In this document: positions 46,083 to 55,718 of the stretch, one piece after another
How positions within the stretch are numbered: the first letter of the stretch is position 1
Layout: each line of letters starts with the position of its first letter
Source of the DNA: an uncultured Bacteroides sp.
Lineage (GTDB): Bacteria; Bacteroidota; Bacteroidia; Bacteroidales; Bacteroidaceae
Assembly: GCA_900555635.1 (NCBI GenBank)
Contig: USLU01000010.1
Span: forward strand, 1 to 64,000
Length of the DNA: 64,000 nucleotides
Direction of reading: 5' to 3'
The notes under the pieces: model-generated
The model's input: the letters and a program-made list of their open reading frames with translations, nothing else
Told to the model about the DNA's origin: nothing
Databases searched by the model: none
Program-made: the position numbers and the translations under genes

Positions 46083-46853
46083 ATGAATCTAAAAAGTATC
46101 CTCCTTGCCTCCGCCCTACTGCTCGCAGCATGTGGAACTATGCAGGCACAGAAAACCCAAATTATTGCGCACCGTGGTTATTGGAGTACCGACGGTTCTG
46201 CACAAAATTCCATCGCTGCACTTGTAAAAGCAGATTCCATCAACTGCTACGGTTCCGAATTCGACGTATGGCTCACTACGGACAATGTACTCGTAGTAAA
46301 CCATGACGAAACGTTTAAAGGAGTTACCATGCAAAATGCAACTTCGAAAGTATGTACCGCCGTAGAACTGGAAAATGGTGAGCAACTCCCCACCCTGCAA
46401 CAATACCTGGATAAAGCCAAAAACTTAAAAACCCGCCTCATCCTGGAATTGAAAGCTCATAAAACGCCGGAACAAGAAACACGTGCTGTAGAAGGTATTG
46501 TGAAAATGATTAAAGACATGGGATTGGAAAAACGTACGGAGTACATCACTTTCTCCAAACATGCCCTGAAAGAATTTATTCGTCTGGCACCTAAAGGTAC
46601 TCCCGTTTACTACCTGACCGGAGATGCCAGCCCGGCAGAATTAAAAGAATGGGGATGTGCCGGTCCGGACTACCACTTCAGTGTATTCCGGAAAAACCCC
46701 GAATGGATCAAAGAATGCCATAAACTCGGTATGAAAGTAAATGCCTGGACAGTAAATGAAGCCCAAGACATGGAATGGCTCATCGCTCAAGGTACGGATT
46801 TCATTACGACTAATGAGCCTGTAGTATTGGAAGAAATTCTGAAGAAGAAATAG
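46083..46853 (+). CDS. Glycerophosphodiester phosphodiesterase family lipoprotein
   Basis: A 256-aa protein with a lipobox (LLLAAC, Cys17), so probably a surface or periplasmic lipoprotein. The GDPD catalytic set is visible: IIAHRGYW (His-Arg), SEFDVWLT (Glu and Asp) and LVVNHDETF (His), then RLILELKAH and the C-terminal VNAWTVNEAQDMEWLI. It would hydrolyse glycerophosphodiesters or related polymers outside the inner membrane. A terminator follows. Confidence 0.88.
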   Translation: MNLKSILLASALLLAACGTMQAQKTQIIAHRGYWSTDGSAQNSIAALVKADSINCYGSEFDVWLTTDNVLVVNHDETFKGVTMQNATSKVCTAVELENGEQLPTLQQYLDKAKNLKTRLILELKAHKTPEQETRAVEGIVKMIKDMGLEKRTEYITFSKHALKEFIRLAPKGTPVYYLTGDASPAELKEWGCAGPDYHFSVFRKNPEWIKECHKLGMKVNAWTVNEAQDMEWLIAQGTDFITTNEPVVLEEILKKK

Positions 46854-46887
46854 ATCATCCACATACATATAGAAACCAAATAAATAG

Positions 46888-46928
46888 AAACCGCTTCATT
46901 TTGAAAACAATGAAGCGGTTTTATTGTT
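46888..46928 (+). terminator. Terminator after the GDPD gene
   Basis: Arms 46888-46900 and 46909-46921 (AAACCGCTTCATT / AATGAAGCGGTTT) form a perfect 13-bp stem with an 8-nt loop and a T-rich tail. The remaining 46930-47192 gap is AT-rich and holds only the dapF promoter. Confidence 0.85.
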
Positions 46929-47136
46929 TAAAAAGAAAGTAATCAATAAGATTAGCAATCATTTTTATTGTTCAAAAGTCAAGTAACATCTTATATTGAT
47001 TACAATTATTACGAATACAATCTTCCATACTTATAATTTGAAAGCAGAATGAGTTCTATTTGCACAGAATGTAAGTTACATTAAAAAACAATAGAGAATT
47101 GACAAATTACCTGATTAATTATCGAACAAAACGTTA

Positions 47137-47144
47137 TATATTTG
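47137..47144 (+). promoter_or_regulatory. Candidate -7 element for dapF
   Basis: TATATTTG, 48 nt upstream of the dapF ATG; no consensus -33 element seen. Confidence 0.5.
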
Positions 47145-47192
47145 CAGAAGAATAAAACAAAAAGAGATACCAATCTATAAATATAGTACAAA

Positions 47193-48041
47193 ATGACAAG
47201 AACTATAGAATTCACAAAGATGCATGGTGCCGGAAACGACTACATATATGTAGATACTACCAAATATCCCATCGGAAGTCCGAAAGAACTTGCGAAGAAA
47301 TGGAGTGCACCCCATACAGGAATTGGTAGCGACGGTCTGGTACTAATCGGTCTCTCTGAAAAAGCGGATTTCAGTATGCGCATCTTTAATGCTGATGGCT
47401 CGGAAGCCATGATGTGTGGCAATGCCAGCCGATGCATCGGTAAATATCTTTATGAATATGGACTAACCCGGAAGACAGAGATTACCCTCGACACACTATC
47501 TGGAATCAAGGTGCTAAAGCTGAACATTACGGACGTAAAGGTGACCTCTGTAACCGTAGACATGGGTACTCCCACCGAAGAACCCGTAGACTACGACGGG
47601 AAAGGTCCCAAGCCTATGAAAGAGCAGCCTATCAGTATAGAAGGAAAGCGATATGTAGGTACTACCGTATCAATGGGAAATCCGCATCTGGTTATCTTCG
47701 TCAATGACATTACTGAAATAGACCTTCCCGTTATAGGACCGAAACTGGAAAATCATCTCCTCTTCCCCGGACGTATCAATGTAGAATTTGCACAAATACT
47801 GGGAGAAGGAAGAATACGAATGCGTGTTTGGGAACGTGGATCGGGCATTACTCAAGCCTGCGGCACAGGAGCCTGTGCCACTGCCGTAGCCGCCTTCCGC
47901 ACCGGACGCGCCGGAAGAGAATCAATTATCATCATGGATGGAGGATCACTGGCCATTGAATGGGACACTGCTACCAATCATGTATTCATGACCGGAGAAG
48001 CCACCAAAGTATTCGATGGAAAAGTAGAAATTGAAGATTAG
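47193..48041 (+). CDS. dapF: Diaminopimelate epimerase
   Basis: A 282-aa cofactor-free racemase converting LL- to meso-diaminopimelate for peptidoglycan and lysine. The two catalytic cysteines are Cys75 (MMCGNASRC) and Cys223 (QACGTGACAT), and the N-terminal MHGAGNDYIYVD is conserved. It is followed by dapL after 47 nt, so the two consecutive steps of the aminotransferase route are linked. Confidence 0.95.
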   Translation: MTRTIEFTKMHGAGNDYIYVDTTKYPIGSPKELAKKWSAPHTGIGSDGLVLIGLSEKADFSMRIFNADGSEAMMCGNASRCIGKYLYEYGLTRKTEITLDTLSGIKVLKLNITDVKVTSVTVDMGTPTEEPVDYDGKGPKPMKEQPISIEGKRYVGTTVSMGNPHLVIFVNDITEIDLPVIGPKLENHLLFPGRINVEFAQILGEGRIRMRVWERGSGITQACGTGACATAVAAFRTGRAGRESIIIMDGGSLAIEWDTATNHVFMTGEATKVFDGKVEIED

Positions 48042-48088
48042 ATTATAGAAATCTCTAAAAAGAAGAACTTAAAACATAGAGCAAAGAT

Positions 48089-49321
48089 ATGGCATTAGTT
48101 AACGAACATTTTTTAAAACTACCGGGTAGTTACTTATTCTCGGATATAGCCAAAAAGGTAAATACTTTCAGGATAACGCATCCCAAACAAGATCTCATTC
48201 GCCTGGGCATAGGTGATGTTACACGCCCCCTGCCACCAGTTTGTATCGAAGCGATGCACAAGGCAGTGGAAGAGATGACTGATGCAAAAACATTCCGCGG
48301 TTACGGTCCCGAACAAGGTTATGACTTTTTGATTGACGCAATCATCAAACACGATTATGTTCCGCGTGGCATCCATTTCGCCCCAACGGAAATTTTCATA
48401 AACGACGGAGCCAAAAGTGATACGGGCAACATCGGGGACATTCTCCGTCATGACAATAGTGTAGGCGTAACCGATCCGATATATCCGGTATATATAGATA
48501 GTAATGTAATGTGTGGACGAGCCGGCGTATTGGAAGAAGACGGAAAATGGAGCAATGTAACTTACATGCCTTGCACAGCCGAAAACCATTTTATCCCGCA
48601 GATTCCGGACAAACGCATCGATATTGTCTACCTCTGCTACCCCAACAATCCTACAGGTACCACTTTAACCAAACCTGAACTGAAGAAATGGGTGGATTAT
48701 GCACTTGCCAACGATACGCTTATTCTATTTGACGCCGCTTATGAGGCTTTTATCCAGGAAGACGACGTGCCCCACTCCATCTATGAAATTAAAGGTGCAA
48801 AAAAATGTGCCATCGAGTTCCGAAGTTTTTCAAAGACCGCCGGATTTACAGGAATACGTTGTGGGTATACCGTAGTACCGAAGGAACTTACCGCTGCGAC
48901 ACTGGAAGGCGAACGCATCTCGTTGAACAAACTGTGGAACCGTCGTCAGTGCACCAAGTTCAATGGTACCAGTTACATCACCCAGCGAGCAGCTGAAGCT
49001 ATCTATACTCCCCTAGGAAGACAACAAATAAAAGAAACGATAGATTACTATATGGCCAACGCCCGCACCATGAAGGAAGGACTCGAAGCAAGCGGACTAA
49101 AAGTATATGGTGGCGTGAACGCCCCTTATATATGGCTGAAAACACCGAACGGCATAGGCTCCTGGCGGTTCTTTGAGCAAATGCTTTACGAAGCCAATGT
49201 TGTTGGTACTCCGGGCATAGGATTCGGTCCCAGTGGCGAAGGATATATCCGGTTGACCGCTTTCGGCAAGCACGAAGATTGCGTGGAAGCCATGAGACGC
49301 ATCCGTAATTGGCTGAAATAA
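48089..49321 (+). CDS. dapL: LL-diaminopimelate aminotransferase
   Basis: A 410-aa class I/II PLP aminotransferase that makes LL-diaminopimelate from tetrahydrodipicolinate in one step. The PLP lysine lies in EFRSFSKTAGFTGIRCGY, and YLCYPNNPTGTTLTK and LILFDAAYEAFI are conserved. DapL is typical of Bacteroidota, plants and chlamydiae and replaces the acylated DapD/C/E pathway. Confidence 0.95.
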   Translation: MALVNEHFLKLPGSYLFSDIAKKVNTFRITHPKQDLIRLGIGDVTRPLPPVCIEAMHKAVEEMTDAKTFRGYGPEQGYDFLIDAIIKHDYVPRGIHFAPTEIFINDGAKSDTGNIGDILRHDNSVGVTDPIYPVYIDSNVMCGRAGVLEEDGKWSNVTYMPCTAENHFIPQIPDKRIDIVYLCYPNNPTGTTLTKPELKKWVDYALANDTLILFDAAYEAFIQEDDVPHSIYEIKGAKKCAIEFRSFSKTAGFTGIRCGYTVVPKELTAATLEGERISLNKLWNRRQCTKFNGTSYITQRAAEAIYTPLGRQQIKETIDYYMANARTMKEGLEASGLKVYGGVNAPYIWLKTPNGIGSWRFFEQMLYEANVVGTPGIGFGPSGEGYIRLTAFGKHEDCVEAMRRIRNWLK

Positions 49322-49358
49322 ATAAAACGAACTACTATAAAGTTTAAACGCTATACTA

Positions 49359-49366
49359 TAAATTTG
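49359..49366 (+). promoter_or_regulatory. Candidate -7 element for the porin-glnK-amtB-glnN group
   Basis: TAAATTTG, 48 nt upstream of the ATG chosen for the outer-membrane protein; no -33 consensus. The start of a longer frame (49366) falls in this element and is rejected. Confidence 0.4.
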
Positions 49367-49413
49367 TGCCGGATGAATCATCCGCAATTTTTCTAAACTT
49401 AAAGATAAAAGAA

Positions 49414-50118
49414 ATGAGTACAAGAAGTGTAAAATTAGGAGTAATAGCAGTAACGTTATTATCAATGACAATGCCTTTCAAGGCTAAAGCACAAGACAAA
49501 GTAGAAGCATCGGTTGGTGCGGACCTCGTAAGCGGATACATCTGGCGTGGTCAGGATTTAGGAGGCGTAAGCATCCAACCAAGCGCATCCGTCTCTTTCA
49601 AAGGTTTCTCTTTGGAAGCATGGGGGTCAGTAGGTTTTGAAAGTAAAGACGATAAAGAAATTGACCTTACACTGGGCTATTCAACAGGCGGTTTCAGTAT
49701 ATCGGTAACAGATTATTGGTTCAACAGTGGTCCCGGATACTTCCAATACGGTGCACGCAACACGGCACATGTGTTCGAAGGGCAGATAGGCTATGATTTC
49801 GGTCCGCTTGCCGTAAACTGGTACACCAATTTTGCCGGAGCCGACGGATTGAACAAAGAGGGTGACAGGGCTTATTCATCTTATCTTTCTCTCGCCGCTC
49901 CTTTCAAGTTGGGAGGTCTGGACTGGACTGCTGAAGTAGGTGCTACTCCTTGGGCAACAGATTTTTACGGAGCAAATGGTTTTGCTGTATGTGATGTCAG
50001 CCTGGGAGTAAACAAAGATATCAAGATCACCGACTCATTCTCCCTTCCGTTGTTTGCCAAAGCCACTTGGAATCCCCGATCGGAAGGAGCCTATTTCGTT
50101 GTCGGATTGAGTTTTTAG
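49414..50118 (+). CDS. Putative outer-membrane beta-barrel protein of the nitrogen cluster
   Basis: A 234-aa protein from the ATG at 49414, with a signal peptide ending in KAKAQ (about residue 27). The mature part is a series of alternating strands (VSGYIWRGQDLGGVSIQP, SISVTDYWFNSGPGYF, YFVVGLSF at the end, with a terminal Phe as in outer-membrane barrels). It resembles TorF-type putative porins. As it directly precedes the PII and ammonium transporter genes, it may admit a nitrogen source; this is inferred. Confidence 0.7.
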   Translation: MSTRSVKLGVIAVTLLSMTMPFKAKAQDKVEASVGADLVSGYIWRGQDLGGVSIQPSASVSFKGFSLEAWGSVGFESKDDKEIDLTLGYSTGGFSISVTDYWFNSGPGYFQYGARNTAHVFEGQIGYDFGPLAVNWYTNFAGADGLNKEGDRAYSSYLSLAAPFKLGGLDWTAEVGATPWATDFYGANGFAVCDVSLGVNKDIKITDSFSLPLFAKATWNPRSEGAYFVVGLSF

Positions 50119-50147
50119 AGCATTCACACATATAAGTTGTTTAAGGT

Positions 50148-50504
50148 ATGAAAAAGATTGAAGCTATTATCCGCAAAACTAAATTCGAGGAAGTGAAAGA
50201 TTCACTCCTCGAAGCGGACATTGAATGGTTCTCTTACTATGACGTAAGAGGCATCGGGAAGTCCAGACAAGCCCGTATCTACAGGGGTGTACTGTATGAC
50301 ACCAGTTCTATCGAACGAATACTTATCTCCATCGTGGTGCGTGATAAGAATACGGAAAAGACCGTACAAGCCATCATCAAATCTGCACAAACCGGCGAAA
50401 TCGGTGACGGACGTATCTTCGTCATTCCCATTGAAGACGCCATCCGCATCCGTACCGCCGAGAGAGGCGACATCGCACTCTATAATGCCGAGCAAGAAAG
50501 ATAA
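50148..50504 (+). CDS. glnK: P-II family nitrogen regulator
   Basis: A 118-aa PII trimer protein that would gate the adjacent AmtB. The T-loop contains IYRGVLYD (Tyr45 and Tyr50, matching Tyr46 and Tyr51 of E. coli GlnB), and GEIGDGRIFVIPIEDAIRIRTAERGD is the usual C-terminal signature. The base of the T-loop is altered: Gln39 of E. coli GlnB, which helps bind 2-oxoglutarate, is replaced by Ser39 in GIGKSRQ, and the Lys58 position is Arg57. Sensing may therefore differ from the enterobacterial model. Confidence 0.9.
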   Translation: MKKIEAIIRKTKFEEVKDSLLEADIEWFSYYDVRGIGKSRQARIYRGVLYDTSSIERILISIVVRDKNTEKTVQAIIKSAQTGEIGDGRIFVIPIEDAIRIRTAERGDIALYNAEQER

Positions 50505-50563
50505 GCCGGCAGCTACAAATCACATTTAAGAAAATACAATACAACTAAAAGTCTAAAAAGATT

Positions 50564-51934
50564 ATGGACAAATATAAAGTATGCAGTCATGCCCGACTGT
50601 GTATAGCCACCGCTATATCCATGGCTTTCTGCTTCACCACCGATACATTTGCACAAGATACCGCAGTAGCGGATAGTACAATAACTGAAGAATTGGCAAA
50701 CGGGCTGAACACCGTATGGATGTTGCTCGCAGCGATGCTGGTATTCTTCATGCAACCGGGCTTTGCATTGGTAGAAGCCGGTTTTACAAGAGTAAAAAAT
50801 ACCGCTAACATCCTAATGAAAAATTTTGTAGATTTCATGTTTGGCTCCTTACTCTACTGGTTTATCGGTTTCGGACTGATGTTTGGTGCGGGTGGATTCA
50901 TCGGGATGCCCCATTTTTTCAACCTATCGTTCTATGATGGTGGCGGACTTCCTTCGGAAGGATTCCTTATATTCCAGACGGTATTCTGTGCTACTGCGGC
51001 AACCATTGTATCAGGAGCTATGGCAGAACGTACTAAGTTCTCCATGTATCTGGCTTATACCATCTTTATCAGTGTACTGATTTATCCGGTTTCCGGTCAT
51101 TGGACTTGGGGTGGCGGCTGGCTGATGAATGGCGAAACAGGTTCTTTTATGATGAATACGTTCGGAACAACTTTCCATGACTTTGCCGGCTCTACTGTTG
51201 TTCATTCCGTAGGTGGTTGGATTGCCTTGGTAGGTGCAGCTATTCTGGGTCCACGTATCGGCAAATACGGCAGAGACGGTAAATCGAAAGCTATTCCGGG
51301 ACACAACCTCACTATCGCCGCATTGGGTGTGTTCATCCTTTGGTTCGGATGGTTCGGATTTAATCCGGGTTCGCAGTTGGCAGCAGCTACTACAGCCGAT
51401 CAGCAAGCGATATCACATGTGTTTCTTACTACCAATTTAGCAGCTTGCGCAGGTGGTTTCTTTGCTTTGGCAGTTAGCTGGTGGAAGTATAGCAAACCAT
51501 CCTTGTCACTAACGCTGAATGGTATTCTTGCAGGTTTGGTAGGTATCACTGCCGGTTGCGACTGTGTATCTGCTATAGGCGCAGTCATTATCGGTAGCAT
51601 CTGCGGTATTTTGATGATATTCTCAGTTGAATTCATTGATAAAATTTTGAAGATAGACGATCCCGTCGGTGCATCATCCGTACACGGTGTTTGTGGTTTC
51701 ACCGGTACCATTCTGACCGGACTGTTCTCCACCAGTGAAGGACTCTTCTACGGTGCAGGTTCAGGATTTCTAGGTGCACAGGTGTTCGGCGCATCAATAG
51801 TGGGAATATGGGCTGCCGGCATGGGTTTTCTCATCTTCAAGGGATTAGATAAAGTACACGGTCTTCGCGTATCCAAGCGAGTTGAAGAAGAAGGACTCGA
51901 TATCTACGAACACGGAGAGTCGGCATACAACTAA
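50564..51934 (+). CDS. amtB: Ammonium transporter
   Basis: A 456-aa channel with an N-terminal signal-like helix and eleven further membrane segments. The conserved pore histidines are in AGSTVVHSVGGWIAL and ASSVHGVCGFTGT, and the central motif FGWFGFNPGSQLAA is present. The 60-nt gap from the PII gene is the usual glnK-amtB pairing, in which PII blocks the channel when nitrogen is plentiful. Confidence 0.94.
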   Translation: MDKYKVCSHARLCIATAISMAFCFTTDTFAQDTAVADSTITEELANGLNTVWMLLAAMLVFFMQPGFALVEAGFTRVKNTANILMKNFVDFMFGSLLYWFIGFGLMFGAGGFIGMPHFFNLSFYDGGGLPSEGFLIFQTVFCATAATIVSGAMAERTKFSMYLAYTIFISVLIYPVSGHWTWGGGWLMNGETGSFMMNTFGTTFHDFAGSTVVHSVGGWIALVGAAILGPRIGKYGRDGKSKAIPGHNLTIAALGVFILWFGWFGFNPGSQLAAATTADQQAISHVFLTTNLAACAGGFFALAVSWWKYSKPSLSLTLNGILAGLVGITAGCDCVSAIGAVIIGSICGILMIFSVEFIDKILKIDDPVGASSVHGVCGFTGTILTGLFSTSEGLFYGAGSGFLGAQVFGASIVGIWAAGMGFLIFKGLDKVHGLRVSKRVEEEGLDIYEHGESAYN

Positions 51935-51985
51935 GTTTTTTTACTCTAACATAGTTATAAACCAACAATTACAACTTAAGGTATT

Positions 51986-54175
51986 ATGTCAAAATTAAGA
52001 TTCAGAGTAGTTGAGACGGCTTTCAAGAAAAGACCCGTCGAAGTGGCAGTACCGGCGGAACGTCCGTCAGCGTATTTCGCCAAGTATGTGTTCAACAAAG
52101 AAAAGATGTTCCGGTATCTGCCTAGCAAGGTATATGCCAAACTGACTGACGTAATTGAAAATGGTGCTCCACTGGACCGCAGCATTGCTGATGAAGTGGC
52201 CGCCGGAATGAAGAGATGGGCCATTGAAATGGGTGCTACCCATTACACTCACTGGTTTCACCCCTTGACCGAAGGTACTGCCGAAAAGCACGATGCTTTT
52301 ATAGAGCATGATGGAAAAGGCGGTATAATGGAAGAATTCACCGGCAAGCTGCTTGTTCAGCAGGAACCGGATGCTTCGAGCTTTCCGAACGGTGGAATCC
52401 GCAATACTTTCGAAGCCCGCGGTTATTCAGCCTGGGATCCTTCTTCCCCTGCATTTATTGTAGACGATACGCTTTGCATTCCAACAATATTCGTTGCATA
52501 TACCGGAGAGTCTCTGGATTATAAAGCTCCGTTGCTGAAAGCCCTGCGTGCTGTTGATAAAGCTGCTGTTGACGTTTGCCGATATTTTAATCCGGACGTA
52601 ACAAAGGTCATTTCTTACTTAGGTTGGGAACAGGAATACTTTTTGGTGGACGAAGGGCTGTATGCTGCCCGACCCGACTTATTGATGACCGGGCGTACGC
52701 TGATGGGACATGACAGTGCCAAGAACCAGCAGTTGGAAGACCATTACTTCGGAGCGATCCCTACCCGTGTGGCGGAATTTATGAAAGAGTTGGAGATCGA
52801 AGCTCTGAAGCTCGGTATTCCCGTCAAAACCCGCCATAACGAGGTAGCCCCCAACCAGTTTGAACTGGCTCCTATTTACGAAGAATGCAACCTGGCTGTA
52901 GATCACAACATGCTTATCATGGCATTGATGCGCAAAATAGCCCGCCATCATGGTTTCCGCGTATTGATACACGAAAAACCTTTCAAAGGCGTGAACGGCA
53001 GCGGTAAGCACAACAACTGGTCTTTGGGAACTGATACAGGCATCCTGCTTCACGCTCCCGGTAAACTGCCCGAAGAGAACCTTCGTTTCATCACCTTTGT
53101 AGTAAATACGTTGATGGCGGTTTACAAACACAACGGATTACTGAAAGCCAGCATTTCCAGTGCAACGAATGCCCATCGCCTGGGTGCCAACGAAGCCCCT
53201 CCTGCAATCATTTCTTCTTTCCTGGGCAAGCAGTTGTCACAAGTATTGGAGCACATCGAAGAGAGTACCAAGGACGACCTCCTGAGCCTCAGCGACAAGC
53301 AAGGCATGAAACTGGACATTCCGCAGATTCCTGAATTGCTCATCGACAATACCGACCGGAACCGCACCAGTCCGTTTGCCTTCACCGGTAACCGTTTCGA
53401 GTTCCGTGCCGTAGGTTCCGAAGCCAACTGTGCCGCTGCCATGATTGCCTTGAACACAGCGGTTGCCGAACAACTCATCTTGTTCAAGAAAGATGTGGAC
53501 GAACTTATTGAGAAAGGCGAACCGAAGATTTCGGCCATTCTTGACGTAATCCGCCAATATATCAAGATTTGCAAGCCCATCCATTTCGACGGCAACGGCT
53601 ACAGCGACGAATGGAAAGCAGAAGCTGCCCGCCGTGGTCTGGATTGCGAAACCAGTGTTCCCGTCATCTTCGATAACTACCTGAAACCTGAAAGCATCAA
53701 AATGTTCGAGTCCATCGGCGTCATGACCAAGAAGGAACTCGAAGCCCGTAACGAAGTAAAGTGGGAAACGTACACCAAGAAAATCCAAATTGAAGCTCGT
53801 GTTCTAGGAGACTTGGTAATGAACCACATCATTCCGGTTGCTACAAAGTATCAAACGGAATTGGTCGACAACGTTTATAAGATGAAGGACTTGTTCCAAG
53901 CAGAGAAAGCTGCAAAACTATCTGCCAAGAACCTCGAACTCATCGAAGAGATTGCAGACCGCACCGCTTTCATCAAAGAGCATGTAGATGCTATGATCGA
54001 AGCCCGTAAGTTTGCCAACAAGATTGAATGCGAACGTGAGAAAGCCATCGCCTACCATGACAAGATCGTGCCGATGATGGAAGAGATACGTTACCATGTA
54101 GATAAGTTGGAACTCATCGTTGACGACCAGATGTGGACATTACCTAAGTACAGAGAACTGTTGTTTATCAGATGA
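51986..54175 (+). CDS. glnN: Glutamine synthetase type III
   Basis: A 729-aa GSIII enzyme making glutamine from glutamate, ammonia and ATP. Conserved elements are GATHYTHWFHPLTEGTAEKH, KTRHNEVAPNQFELAPIYEE, GVNGSGKHNNWSLGTDTG and FTGNRFEFRAVGS. GSIII is about 50% longer than the GSI class and is typical of Bacteroides. It closes the porin-glnK-amtB-glnN group and supplies glutamine to the glutamine-using enzymes in this window. Confidence 0.95.
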   Translation: MSKLRFRVVETAFKKRPVEVAVPAERPSAYFAKYVFNKEKMFRYLPSKVYAKLTDVIENGAPLDRSIADEVAAGMKRWAIEMGATHYTHWFHPLTEGTAEKHDAFIEHDGKGGIMEEFTGKLLVQQEPDASSFPNGGIRNTFEARGYSAWDPSSPAFIVDDTLCIPTIFVAYTGESLDYKAPLLKALRAVDKAAVDVCRYFNPDVTKVISYLGWEQEYFLVDEGLYAARPDLLMTGRTLMGHDSAKNQQLEDHYFGAIPTRVAEFMKELEIEALKLGIPVKTRHNEVAPNQFELAPIYEECNLAVDHNMLIMALMRKIARHHGFRVLIHEKPFKGVNGSGKHNNWSLGTDTGILLHAPGKLPEENLRFITFVVNTLMAVYKHNGLLKASISSATNAHRLGANEAPPAIISSFLGKQLSQVLEHIEESTKDDLLSLSDKQGMKLDIPQIPELLIDNTDRNRTSPFAFTGNRFEFRAVGSEANCAAAMIALNTAVAEQLILFKKDVDELIEKGEPKISAILDVIRQYIKICKPIHFDGNGYSDEWKAEAARRGLDCETSVPVIFDNYLKPESIKMFESIGVMTKKELEARNEVKWETYTKKIQIEARVLGDLVMNHIIPVATKYQTELVDNVYKMKDLFQAEKAAKLSAKNLELIEEIADRTAFIKEHVDAMIEARKFANKIECEREKAIAYHDKIVPMMEEIRYHVDKLELIVDDQMWTLPKYRELLFIR

Positions 54176-54182
54176 AAAAAGC

Positions 54183-54240
54183 AGTGATTAGTACTATGCA
54201 GTATCACTGCGCAGTCCACTAATCACTTAATATTATTTTT
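54183..54240 (+). terminator. Hairpin after glnN, probable terminator
   Basis: AGTGATTAGT (54183-54192) and ACTAATCACT (54218-54227) are a perfect 10-bp pair with a 25-nt insert, followed by a T-rich stretch to 54240. The word TAATCACT recurs as a tandem repeat at the end of trpC. Confidence 0.55.
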
Positions 54241-54336
54241 GTTGGTTGTTTTAAGTTTGCCGGAGGAGAAGTGCCGCGAGGTAATTCTTCCTCCTTTTTT
54301 TCTTCGATTGATAGTGCCGGTAGTAACAAAATAGGT

Positions 54337-54344
54337 TATCTTTG
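54337..54344 (+). promoter_or_regulatory. Candidate -7 element for the S37 peptidase gene
   Basis: TATCTTTG, 28 nt before the chosen ATG. A TTG-started frame at 54342 overlaps it and is rejected. Confidence 0.5.
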
Positions 54345-54371
54345 CCTTCCGATAAAACAACTCAAAGTATT

Positions 54372-55670
54372 ATGAAGAATCTAAGAACCTGTTATGCAGC
54401 AATTCTGCTGTTTGCACTTCTGTTTACGTCGGCATCTCTATCCGCACAGACGGAGTTGCAGCAAAAGTTAAGTAAGATTTCGGCCATTACGGAAACTAAA
54501 CCCTTGGAATCTACTGAATTTTCCGAAAAGTATGTAACCTATTTCACTCAACCGCTGGATCACCGCCATCCCGAAAAAGGGAGTTTCAGTCAGCGTGTCA
54601 TCGTTTCCCACGTGGGCTTCGACCGTCCTACGGTACTTGTAACCGAAGGTTATGGCGCCGCATACGCCCTCACTCCGAAGTATCGCGAAGAACTTTCCAA
54701 ACTACTCAACGCTAATATGATATTCGTTGAGTACCGTTATTTTCTCGAATCCACTCCCCAGCCCAAAGATTGGCAATACCTGACCGCCGAAAGTTCTGCT
54801 GACGACCTCCATGCCGTGACCACCGCTCTTAAAAGCATCTATCCCGGCAAATGGATTGCAACGGGTATCAGCAAAGGCGGACAAACCTGTATGCTCTACC
54901 GCACTTTCTATCCGGACGATGTAGATATCTCCGTACCTTACGTTGCCCCTCTTTGCTATGCTGCCGAAGACGGACGTCACGAACCGTTTCTCCGCAAAGT
55001 GTCTACCGCCGAAAACCGCAAAAAGATTGAAGACTTCCAACTGGAAGTGCTGAAACGCAAAGCCACGCTGCTTCCCCGTTTCGAAAAATATTGCGAAGAG
55101 AAAGGGCTCAAATTCCGTGCTCCTATAGAAGAAATTTACGATTATTCGGTATTGGAATACTCCTTCGCCCTCTGGCAATGGGGAACTCCTATCAGCAAGA
55201 TTCCGGTAGTAACCGCCTCCGATGATGAAATCTTTGCCCATCTGCTCGATATCAGTAACCCTGATTACTTTATTGCAGACAGCCCCACCGCCTCGTTCTT
55301 TGTACAGGCTGCCCGCGAATTGGGTTACTATGGTTACGACATTAAACCGTTCAAGAAGTATCTTTCCATCAAATCGAGCAAAGATTACCTGCATCGCCTG
55401 ATGCTGCCCGATGAACTGAAAGATATGCCTTTCGACAAGACACTGGGACGGAAGATTACGAAGTTCCTGAAAGAAAACGATCCGAAAATGATCTTCATCT
55501 ACGGTCAGAATGACCCGTGGACGGCAGCCGGAGTAACCTGGTTGAAGGGAAAGAAGAACATACATGTATTCGTCGAACCGGACGGAAGCCACCGTGCACG
55601 TATCAACACGCTACCTGAAGCTCAAAAGCAAGAAGCCATCTCGCTGATAAATAAGTGGTTGCAAGAATAA
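54372..55670 (+). CDS. S37-type tripeptidyl aminopeptidase family protein
   Basis: A 432-aa secreted alpha/beta-hydrolase with a signal peptide (ending SLSAQ). The catalytic Ser lies in ATGISKGGQTCML, with likely Asp in FIYGQNDPWTAAG and His in EPDGSHRARI. FTQPLDHRHPEKGSFSQRV resembles the start of S28/S37 prolyl-type peptidases. It would remove short peptides from N-termini in the periplasm or outside the cell. No operon partners; a bidirectional terminator follows. Confidence 0.85.
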   Translation: MKNLRTCYAAILLFALLFTSASLSAQTELQQKLSKISAITETKPLESTEFSEKYVTYFTQPLDHRHPEKGSFSQRVIVSHVGFDRPTVLVTEGYGAAYALTPKYREELSKLLNANMIFVEYRYFLESTPQPKDWQYLTAESSADDLHAVTTALKSIYPGKWIATGISKGGQTCMLYRTFYPDDVDISVPYVAPLCYAAEDGRHEPFLRKVSTAENRKKIEDFQLEVLKRKATLLPRFEKYCEEKGLKFRAPIEEIYDYSVLEYSFALWQWGTPISKIPVVTASDDEIFAHLLDISNPDYFIADSPTASFFVQAARELGYYGYDIKPFKKYLSIKSSKDYLHRLMLPDELKDMPFDKTLGRKITKFLKENDPKMIFIYGQNDPWTAAGVTWLKGKKNIHVFVEPDGSHRARINTLPEAQKQEAISLINKWLQE

Positions 55671-55679
55671 AAAAAATAA

Positions 55680-55718
55680 ATGATCCGTTTCACCGAAACG
55701 GATCATCTATTTTTTTAT
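55680..55718. terminator. Bidirectional terminator between the S37 peptidase and DUF308 genes
   Basis: ATGATCCGTTT (55680-55690) pairs perfectly with AAACGGATCAT (55696-55706), extended by one C-G pair to a 3-nt loop, with A-rich sequence on the left and T-rich on the right. It serves the two convergent genes. Confidence 0.85.

Noticed and set aside
54702..55592. 296-aa antisense frame in the S37 peptidase gene
   Set aside because: Antisense shadow of a gene with a signal peptide and intact catalytic motifs. The 279-aa frame opposite trpB (56919-57758) was rejected for the same reason.
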